Program-made: the position numbers and the translations under genes
Source of the DNA: Streptomyces mutomycini
Lineage (GTDB): Bacteria; Actinomycetota; Actinomycetes; Streptomycetales; Streptomycetaceae
Assembly: GCF_001700505.1 (NCBI RefSeq)
Contig: NZ_MAPV01000013.1
Span: forward strand, 1-64,000
Reading direction: 5' to 3'
DNA: 64,000 bases
Shown here: in pieces, positions 51,955 to 62,100 of the stretch
Position numbering within the stretch: the first letter of the stretch is position 1
Layout of the letters: every line of letters begins with the position of its first letter
The notes under the pieces: model-generated
What the model was told of the DNA's origin: nothing
Databases searched by the model: none
The model's input: the letters and a program-made list of their open reading frames with translations, nothing else

Positions 51955-52552
51955 GCGGGTCGGGGGCGCCTGCTGGCAACGGCCCGCGTTCTCACGCCGC
52001 CTGTGCGGGGTCGCGGCCGAACTGCGCGCCTCGCCCACCGTGCCACCGACCGCCGGGGTCTCAGATGGCCGGGGGACGGGGGCGCGTACCCGGCGCATGG
52101 GAGCTTGGCGCGATTTTCACCGATGCGGGGGAGTGCGCGGGCGCACACCGGCGACTATCCGAAAATGGCCGGTTCATATCAAGTTCTACCAGCACCATAA
52201 GGACATGGGGTGGCTGAATTTCTTCGAACAGTGCGGGTCGGCATATTCCGCGGGCCGGTGCGCTTCCTGGCGCCCGTCTGAATACTTGTCGGTAATCGGG
52301 CGAACACGTGCCGTTCGCAGCCGTGGGTCCTCTAATGTGATTGGCGTGAACGGGTTACGTCGGGTTGACCCCGGATCGGACACAGGTATGTCGGCGGTAT
52401 GGAGGCGTAACGTATCTCCGTTCCGCGTGACCGGAACCGCATTGAGGGGCCGGGGCTCGGAAGGTGTGCCGCGGAAAGGACCGAAGCGGTGCACCCCGGA
52501 CATGGCTGATGACAGTGTCGTAAATGGAGTGAGAACAAGTGGGGGGACAGCC
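51955..52552. other. Long 5' region upstream of mbtH
   Basis: About 600 nt without a supported gene. The open frame that continues upstream of mbtH on the + strand has no coding-like codon bias. Base composition falls from about 52150 to 52560, with TATCAAGTTCTACCAG, GGTAATCGGGCG and CTCTAATGTGATTGG as A/T-richer islands; TAATGT near 52334 is a -10-like candidate. Likely promoter and regulatory DNA for the mbtH/NRPS operon. No iron-box (DmdR/IdeR type) was seen. Confidence 0.5.
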
Positions 52553-52771
52553 GTGACCAATCCTTTCGATGACGAGTCGGGACGGTTCGTGGCGTTGGTG
52601 AACGACGAGGGCCAGTATTCCTTGTGGCCCTCGCACATCGACGTTCCGGGTGGCTGGCGCACCGCCGGCCCCGAAGGGTCGCGTCAGGAGTGTCTCGACG
52701 CGATCGAGGGCGCCTGGACCGATATGCGGCCCGCCGGCCTGGTGCGTGCGATGAGGGCTGACGCCGGATAG
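52553..52771 (+). CDS. MbtH-like protein
   Basis: A 72-residue MbtH-fold chaperone that activates NRPS adenylation domains. TNPFDDESGRFVALVNDEGQYSLWP then IDVPGGWRTAGPEGSRQECLDAI and WTDMRP are the three signature blocks, including the NxE/D, SLWP, P-x-GW and WTDxRP motifs. GTG at 52553 follows GGGGGGACAGCC, a strong ribosome binding site, so the longer upstream reading was discarded. The NRPS starts about 390 nt downstream. MbtH partners usually bind A domains of the same cluster. Confidence 0.95.
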   Translation: MTNPFDDESGRFVALVNDEGQYSLWPSHIDVPGGWRTAGPEGSRQECLDAIEGAWTDMRPAGLVRAMRADAG

Positions 52772-53164
52772 GCGGGCGGCGGGGCATCGAAGGCGCCTTC
52801 CCAGGTCGAGTGCCGGGTCGGCGCTCCCGCCTGATCGACTTCGCTCCAATCTGAGCAGATTCGATCAGGTGTGACGGATAACTTTCGCCATTTGATCACC
52901 CCTGCCCATTTTCTTCATGTGGCATTCATGAAGCGTCGACGGGCCGACTCCTGGCCGCCCTTGATGCGCGAGGACATTGCGGCCTCCTGTCGAGACGACA
53001 TGTCCCTTTACGGTGCCCGATCGAACCGGATCCCACGGGTGCCGTGAAGTTCCCCGCTCGGCTTACGTCTCGTCCCGGCGTCGACGATCGGTGCACTGGC
53101 GTGGCCGGATTCACCCGGCCCTTCTTCACCGTCCCCAAATCTCTCCCCAAAGGTGTGGACCGGC
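52772..53164. promoter_or_regulatory. mbtH-NRPS spacer with two inverted repeats
   Basis: Unusually long for an mbtH-NRPS junction. AATCTG-AG-CAGATT (52848-52861) and CTTCATG-TGGCATT-CATGAAG (52913-52933) are perfect inverted repeats in an A/T-richer stretch (52845-52935). They may be operators for a separate NRPS promoter. The 3' half has no gene. The AAAGGTG before the NRPS start serves as ribosome binding site. Confidence 0.5.
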
Positions 53165-56100
53165 ATGCAGGAAAACCGTTCTCTTCCGACCCTTCCGGCG
53201 CCCGCAGCCGAGGAGGAGTTCCTCGAACTGAGTACGGCCCAGCAGGGCGTCTGGTACGGGCAACTCGTCGACCCGGACAGTCCCAAATACAACATCGGGG
53301 AATGCTTCGAGATCCGTGGTGACCTCGACGAGGAATTGTTCGCCGCAGCCCTGCACCGGGCCGTGGCGCTGTGTGACAGCCTCAACCTCGAGTTCGTCAC
53401 CCGGGGCGAGACGGTGTGCCAGTACGTCGCTCACCGCCCCGCGGAGGGCACCGGCCGGCTCAGCCTGGCCGATCTGTCCGGCGCGGACGATCCCGCAGCC
53501 GCAGCCGAGCGCTACATGGCCGACGACATGTCCACCGTCGACCGGCTCGACGCCCCGCGCCACCACTTCGCCCTGCTGCGTCTCGGCCCGCGGCTGCACT
53601 ACTGGTACGTCCGCTTCCACCACATCGCCGTCGACGGACTCGGCGGCTCGGTGTTCGGCCGTCTCGTGGCCGACCTCTACGGGCGGGCGGCCCGCGGCGA
53701 GGACCTCGCCGAGGCCGTGCTGCCCGCCGCACCCCTGCGCGACCTCATGGCCGACGAGGCGGCCTACCGCGGCTCGGACCGCTTCGAGGCCGACCGCGCC
53801 TACTGGACGGGCAGGTTCGCCGACCGGGCGGGCGGCGGTGCGGGGGCCACCGCCGAAGCCGGGGAGGACACGTACACGCGCGCCGGCGCCGCGCTCGTGC
53901 GCCGGCGCACCGACGCGGCGACACCGGCGGTGACCGCCGGAGCGGACGTCCGGATGCACACCGGGGAGACCCTGCCCGTCGCCGTCCTCGACGACCTGCG
54001 CCGGCTCGCCGCCGAGAACCGCAGCAGATGGACCGCCGTCCTCGTGAGCGCGGTCGCCGCCTATGTCGGCCGGGTCACCGGCGCCCAGGACGTCACGGTG
54101 GGCCTCGCCTCCAACGGCCGTCACGGCGGGCTGCGGCACATCGTCGGTATGACCGCCAACATCCTGCCGCTGCGCATCGGCGTCACCGCCGACATGACGG
54201 TGGGCGCCCTCGTGCGTGCCGTCACCGCCGAGATGGGCGGCGCACTGCGCCACCGCCGGTTCTCCCGCGAACAACTCGCCCGCGAGCTGAACATGACCGA
54301 GGACGCGGCACATCTGACCGACGTCGTCGTCAACATCATGGGCTACGACTACGACCTGGACTTCGCGGGCAGCCCCGCCTCCTCCCGCGTGCTGTCCATC
54401 GGCCCGGTCGACGACGTCTCCCTCTTCGTATCCGAACGGGCCGAGGAGAAGGGGCCGTTGATCGGATTCGACGCCAACCCGGAGCTCTACCACCCCGAGG
54501 ACGTACGGCTGCTCCAGCAGACCCTCGTCCCCTTCCTGACGGCTCTTGCAGGCGCGGACGCCGATACCCCCCTCCGTGACCTGCCCTTCCTCGACGACAC
54601 CGCCGCGCAGGCGCTGCTCGCCCAGGGGCGTGGCGCCGTCCTGCCGGTGCGCACCACCGGTCCGGGCCTGCCGGAGGCATTCGCCGCGCGGGCCCGGCTG
54701 ACCCCCGACGCCCCGGCGGTGGTGGAGGGCGCTGTCACACTCTCCTACCGGGAGCTGGCGCGGACGGCGGGCGACCTCGCCGGTGCCCTGGCCGGCTGGG
54801 GGATCGGCGCGGAGGACGGCGTCGGTGTCCTCATGGGCCGCTCGGCGGCCGTGGTGTCCGCCACGCTCGGCACGGTCGAAGCGGGTGCCGCGTACGTACC
54901 CATGGACGCGGCCTGGCCGGTGGAGCGGCTGGACCGCGTCGCCGAAGTGGCACGCTTCCGCGCTCTGGTGGTGGACGAGGCCGGCGCCGGTCAGGCCTGG
55001 GTGGAGGCAGCGGCCGCTTCACTGCCGGTGCTCGTCCTGGACGGTCTCGGCGTCGTCGTACGGGGCGCTCCGCAGCAGCGCGGACGGCCGGCTGATGTGA
55101 CCCGCGCCGACCGGCTCGCCTACGTGATGTTCACCTCCGGCTCCACCGGTCTGCCCAAGGGCGTGGGCGTCACCCACGCCGACGTCCTCGCACTGACCGC
55201 TGACACCGCCTGGTCCGACGGGGCGTGCGAGGCGGTGCTGCTCCACTCGGCCTACGTGTTCGACGCCTCCACGTTCGAGATCTGGGTGCCGCTCCTGAAC
55301 GGCGGCCGTGTGGTCGTCGCGCCCGGTGGCGTGCTGGAGGCGCCTGCCCTCAGGGACGTGGTGGACCGGCACGGGGTGACCGCGCTGTTCCTGACGACGG
55401 CTCTGTTCAACGTGGTGGCCGAGGCCGACCCCGCGGCGTTCGCCGGCTTACGCCTGGTCGCCGCGGGCGGCGAGTCCGCGACCCCGGACCTGATGCAGCG
55501 GGTGGCCGAGGCCGCGTGCGACACGCGCGTCCTGCACGTGTACGGTCCGACGGAGACCACGACCTTCGCCACCCGCCACCAGGTCACCGCCGGCAGGCCC
55601 GGCGTGCCGCCCATCGGCCGGGCCCTCGACGGGATGCGTCTCCACGTGCTCGACGCCGAACTCGCAATGGTGCCGCCCGGCGTCGTGGGCGAGCTGTACC
55701 TGAGCGGGCACGGTGTCGCCCGCGGTTACCAGGGCCGGCCGGCGCTGACCGCCACCCGGTTCGTCGCCGATCCGTACGACACGCGCGGCGCCCGCATGTA
55801 CCGCACCGGTGACCTCGTGCGCTGGACCGCGCGCGGTGACCTCGAGTACGTCGGACGCGCGGACGGGCAGGTCAAACTCCGCGGTTTCCGCATCGAGCCC
55901 GCAGAGATCGAGAACACCCTGCTCACCGACCCGGACGTGCGGGCCGCCTGCGTCCTGGTCCGTGAGGACATACCCGGCGACCGGCGACTGGTCGCCTATG
56001 TCGTGGGGACACCCGGCGCCCGGCCGGGCGACGCCGCCCTGGCCCGGCGCGTGGGGCGCGCCCTGCCCGCCTACATGGTGCCCTCCGTGTTCGTCCTGCT

Positions 56101-59100
56101 CGACGCACTGCCACTGAACCCCAACGGCAAGGTCGACCGCCGTGCCCTGCCCGCCCCTCGCGCCGTCACCGCCACGGGCCGGGCACCGCGCACGGCCTAC
56201 GAGGAAGTCCTGGCCGGTCTGTTCGCCGATGTCCTGGGAGTCGCGGCCGTCGGCATCGACGACAACTTCTTCTCCCTGGGCGGCCACTCCCTGCTCGCCA
56301 CCCGCCTCACGGGAAGAGCGCGGGCCGCGCTGGGCGCGGAAGTGGGTATGCGTACCCTCTTCGACCACCCCACGGTGGCCGCTCTCGCCGCCACCCTCGA
56401 CACCACCGCGACGACCCGGCCGGCCCTCGTCCCGCAGCGGCGGCCCGGAACGGTACCGCTCTCCTACGCGCAGCAGCGCCTCTGGTTCCTCAACCGCGCC
56501 GAGGGGCCCGGCGACACCTACACGATCCCGCTCGTCCTCGAACTCGAAGGCATCCTGGACCCGGACGCCCTGCGCGGCGCCCTGGCGGACGTCGTCGTCC
56601 GGCACGAGAGCCTGCGCACGGTCTTCGCCGAGCACGACGGAGTGGCCCGCCAGGACGTACTCGACGCATCCGCCGCCGCTGCGCTCGTCCCCCTCGCCGT
56701 GGAGCTCCCGCCTGCCGGGGAGAGTGCCGAGGTCTGGGCCGAGGCAACCGTGCACCGCCTGTCCGCGGCGCCCTTCGACCTCGCGGGCGATCTCGGTGTC
56801 CGCGCCCATCTGCTCCGCCTGGGCCCCGACCGCCACGTCCTGGTGCTCGTCCTCCACCATGTCGTCGCCGACGGCTGGTCGCTCGCTCCGCTCAGCCGTG
56901 ACCTCGGCGCCGCCTACCGCGCACGTGTCTCCGGAACGGACACGCCCGACTGGCCCGCACTGAGCGTGCAGTACGCCGACTACACCCTCTGGCAGCGCCA
57001 ACTGCTCGGCGACGCCGACGACCCGGACAGCCTGGCCGCACGCCAGCTCGCCTTCTGGCAGGAGGCGCTGCGCGGCGCCCCCGACCTGCTCGACCTGCCG
57101 CTCGACCGTCCCCGCCCGGCCGTGGCCGGCCACCGGGGCGACGCGGTCCCCTTCGAGCTGCCCGCGCCCGCGCACGCCGGGCTCACCCGGCTCGCCCGCG
57201 CCACCGGCTGCACCCCCTTCATGGTGCTCCAGGCGGCCCTCGCCGTGACGCTGCACGCCCACGGCGCCGGCACCGACATCACGATGGGCGCCGCGGTGGC
57301 CGGACGCACCGACGAGGCACTCGACGACCTGGTCGGGTTCTTCGTCAACACCGTCGTCCTGCGCACGGACGTCTCCGGCGACCCGACCTTCCGCGAACTG
57401 CTGCGGAGGGTGGCGGAGTTCGACATCGCCGCATTCAGCCACGGCGACGTCCCCTTCGAACGGATCGTGGAGGCGGTCAACCCCGAGCGTTCCGGCGACC
57501 ACCACCCGCTCTTCCAGACCATGCTGGTCCTCCAGAACCAGGAGCGGGCGGGGCTCGATCTCCCCGGCGTCATCGCACACGACCGGTCCCGGCACACCGG
57601 GGTCAGCAAGTTCGACCTGACGTTCTCGCTGACGGAGACCACCGAGAGAACCGAGACCACCGAGAGAGCCGAGACCACCGAGAGAGCCGAGACCACCGAG
57701 AGAGCCGAGACCACCGAAGCCCCCGGCGGAATCGGGGGATACCTGGAATACGCCACCGACCTCTTCGACGCCGGCACGGCCCGCGCACTGTGTGCCCGCT
57801 TCGCCCGCGTCCTCACCCGGGCCGTGGCGGACCCCGACCGTACAGTCGGTGACCTCGACCCCCTCACGCCGGACGAGCGGGACCGCGTCCTCGGCCAGGG
57901 GCGAGGCGCCGAGCTTCCACTGCACGTGCCCACCGCCCCCGTGGCGGTCCGGGAGTGGGCCGCGCGCACACCCCGCGCCGTCGCCGTCCGCGACGCGCAC
58001 ACGAGCCTCACCTACGCCGAGCTCGACTCCCGCGCCGACGCCCTCGCCCACGTCCTGCGCGAGCGGGGCGCGGGCCGTGAGGACCGGGTGGCCCTCGCCG
58101 CGCCGCCGTCCGTGGACACCGTCGTCGCCATGCTGGCCGTACTGCGAACCGGCGCCGCCTACCTGCCCGTCGACCCGCAGTATCCGCCCGCCCGCATCCG
58201 GCACATGCTCGACGACGCCCGGCCCGCCCTGCTGCTCACCACCACGGACGTCCACGCGGACCTGCCCGCCTGCGACGTACCGTGGCTCGCCCTCGACGAT
58301 CCCGCCGCCCGGCCAGCCGGGCCCACCACGGCCGTACAGGACACCCCGCACCCGGCGGACCCCGCGTACGTCATTTACACCTCCGGCTCCACCGGCCGTC
58401 CCAAGGGCGTGGTCGTGACGCACGAAGCGCTGGCCGGCCACATGGCCTGGATGGCGCGGTACCTGACCGTCACACCGGACGACCGGGTCCTCGCCCGCAC
58501 CTCCACCAGTTTCGACGCCTCCGGGTGGGAGCTGTGGCTCCCGCTGATGAACGGCGCCGAAGTCTGTGTGCTGCCGCACGAAGCCAACCGGGAACCGGAC
58601 GCCCTCGTCTCCTGGATGAGCCGGTTCGGCGTCACCGTCGCCCAGTTCGTGCCCTCGCACCTGACCCTCGTCCTCGCCGAGTCGGCGCACGCCGCGCCGC
58701 TCCCCTCCCTGCGCGCCGTCCTGTGCGGCGGCGAACCGCTGCCGCGCGCCCTCGCCCGCGACGCCGCCGAGCTGTGGCAGGCCGAGGTGCACAACCTCTA
58801 CGGCCCGACCGAAACCACCATCGACGCCACCGCCCACCGCGTCGTCGCCGGCCCGGCGGCCGGCGGGCAGGGGAACGCCCGCACATCGTCCGAGACCGTG
58901 CCGATCGGCCTTCCCGTCGACACCATGCGCGCCTACGTCCTCGACGGCCGGCTGCGGCCCGTACCTCCCGGCGTCACCGGGGAGCTGTACCTGTCGGGCC
59001 CCAACCTCGCCCGCGGTTACCTGAACCGCCCGGGTCCGACCGCCGCGCGGTTCGTGGCCGACCCGTTCGACGCCACCGGCGCCCGCATGTACCGGACGGG

Positions 59101-62100
59101 TGACCTCGTACGGTGGAACCGGGACGGTCTGCTCGACCACGTCGCCCGCGCCGACGACCAGGTCAAACTACGCGGCTTCCGCATCGAGCTGGGCGAGGTC
59201 GAGGCCGCGCTCCTGGCCCTGCCCGGCGTCACGGCCGCCTGCGCCGTGATCCGCGAGGACATACCCGGACGGCGCCGGCTCGTCGCCTACGCCGTCTCCG
59301 GCGACCCGGCCCCGCGCCCCGCCGCCCTGCGCGACGCCCTCGCCGAGACCCTGCCGCACTACATGGTGCCCGGCGCCGTCGTCGTCCTGGACGTCCTCCC
59401 CGTCCTGCCCAACGGCAAGGTGGACCGGCGCGCCCTGCCCGAGCCCGGGACGGACGCCGACGCCCCCGCCGGACCGGGACGGCGCACCCTCCCGGAGGAG
59501 CTGCTCGCCGGGATCTTCGCCGACGTCCTGCACCGGCCCCTCGTCGGCCCGCACGACAGCTTCTTCGACCTCGGCGGGCACTCCCTCCTCGCGATGCGCG
59601 TCGTCAGCCGTGTCCGCGCCGTCCTGGGCGCGGAGATCGCCGTACGCACCCTCTTCGAGCACCCGACCGTCGCGGGCCTTGCCCGCGTCCTGGACGCGCC
59701 GGGAAGCGCCCGCCCGCCCGTACTGCCCGTGGCACAGCGGCCCGATCCTCTGCCACTGTCCTACGCGCAGAAGCGCCTGTGGTTCCTCAACCGGCTCGAA
59801 GGCCCCGGCTCCGCCTACAACATCCCGCTCGTCCTCGAACTCGACGGCACCCTGGACACCGACGCCCTGCGGGCCGCCCTGCGCGACGTCGTACGGCGCC
59901 ACGAGGCGTTGCGCACACTGTTCCCCGAACAGGACGGCGTACCGCATCAGCTGATCCTTCCCGTCGACGCCGCCGCGCCCCGCCTGCCGGTCGTGGCGAT
60001 GGCCCCCGGTGACGTGGAGGCAGCCGTCCTGGCCGCGGTCCGCGAGCCGTTCGACGTCGTCGTGGACCCACCGCTGCGGGCGCTGCTGCTGCGCTCCGCG
60101 CCCGGCCACCACGTCCTGGTGCTCGTCGTGCACCACATCGCGGGCGACGGCTGGTCCCTCGCCCCGCTCGTCCGCCATCTCGGTGACGCGTACCGGGCCC
60201 GTCTCGAGGGCCGGGAGCCCGCGACGGTGAGCGGTACCCCGCTCCAGTACGCCGACTACACCCTCTGGCAGCACGCGGTTCTGGGCGACGGCGAGGCGCC
60301 GGAGAGCCTGCTGCGGCAGCAACTCGACCACTGGCACACCGCCCTGGCGGGTCTGCCCGGTCTGATCGACCTGCCGCTGGACCGGCCGCGCCCGGTCACC
60401 ACCGACCCCAGGGGGGCCGTCCACACCTTCGACGTGCCGCCCGCCGTCCACGCACAACTCCTGCGACTGGCAGCCGAGTCGGGCAGCAGCCTGTTCATGG
60501 TGCTCCAGGCGGCGGTCGCCACCCTGCTGCACCGGCACGGCGCTGGCGACGACATCCCGCTCGGCTCGCCCGTCGCCGGCCGCACGGACGAGGCGCTGGA
60601 GGACCTGGTCGGGTTCTTCGTCAACACGCTCGTCCTGCGCACGGATCTCTCGGGACGCCCGACCTTCCGCGAACTCCTCGTGCGAGTGAGGGAGTTCGAC
60701 CTGGCGGCCTTCGCGCATCAGGACGTGCCCTTCGAGCGTCTCGTCGAGAGTGCCAACCCCGTCCGGGCACGCAACCACCACCCGCTGTTCCAGACCATGC
60801 TGGTCCTGCAGAACCAGGAGACCGACCGGCCCGACCTGCCGGGCCTCGCCGTCGAGGACCGGCTCGTCCACAACGGCCTGAGCAAGTTCGACCTCACCTT
60901 CGCCTTCACCGAGGAGCGCGCCGCCGGCGGTCTCACCGCCGGGATCGAGTACGCCACCGCCCTCTTCGACCGGACCACCGTCGAAACCCTCGCCGCCCGT
61001 CTGGTCCGCCTCCTGGAACAGGTGGCCGCCGACCCCGGTCTGCCGCTCACGGGCTACGGCCTGATGACCCCGCACGAGCACACCCGGGTCACCCACTCGG
61101 GCACCGGGCGCGCCCTGCCCGCGGGCAGGGCGGACGCCACCCTGCCCGCACTCTTCGCCGACCGGGCACGCCGCGCACCGGGCGTCGTCGCCGTGACCGG
61201 CGACGACGCCACCCTCACCTACGCCGAACTGGACGAGGTCTCCGACCGCCTCGCCCGCGCCCTGGCCGGCCTCGGCGTGGGCCCCGAGTGCGGGGTCGGT
61301 GTGCTGCTCACCCGGGCACCGGCCGTCGTGGCGGTGTCCCTGGGCGCGGTCCGCGCGGCGGGCGCCTACGTCCCGCTGGACGCGCGCTGGCCCCGGGAAC
61401 GGCTCGACCGGGCCGCCGAGGTGGCGGCCGTGCGGGTCCTCGTCGTCGACGAGGAGGCATCGTCCTCCCCGTGGGTCACCGCGACGGGCCGACGGGTACC
61501 GGTCGTGGTCGTGGACCGGGCCGGCCGGATCCTGCGGGGCGCACCCGAGCGGCCGGGCCGCCCAGCCGCCGTGCCGGGCCCCGGCGCGCTCGCCTACGTG
61601 ATGTTCACATCCGGCTCGACCGGCCTGCCCAAGGGCGTAGGCGTCACACACGCCGACGTGGCCGCGCTCGCGGCCGATTCCGCCTGGAGCGGCGGCGCCG
61701 CCGACGCGGTCCTGATGCACTCGGCGTACGTCTTCGACGCCTCCACGTTCGAGATCTGGGCGCCGCTCCTGAACGGCGGCCGGATCGTCGTCGCACCGGA
61801 GGGCGTCCTGGAGGCCCGAGTCCTCGGCGACGCCGTGCGTGAGCACGGGGCGACCGCCGTGTTCCTGACGACGGCCCTGTTCAACGTGATCGCCGAGACC
61901 GATCCGGGCGCGTTCGCCGGCCTCCGGCTCGTCTGCGCGGGCGGGGAACTGGCATCGCCGGATGCGATGCAGCGGGTCGCCGGGACCGCACCGGACGTTC
62001 GGGTCCTCCATGTGTACGGACCCACCGAGACCACCACCTTCGCCACCCGCTACGACGTCACGGCAGACCTGCCGTCCGGCCCCCCGCCCATCGGCCGTCC

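Noticed and set aside
57635-57718. CRISPR-like short repeats
   Set aside because: Repeats are directly adjacent without spacers and are in frame in a coding gene.
55448-59140. Minus-strand open frame of 1230 codons
   Set aside because: Antisense to modules 1-2 of the NRPS with the same low-complexity signature and no domain.
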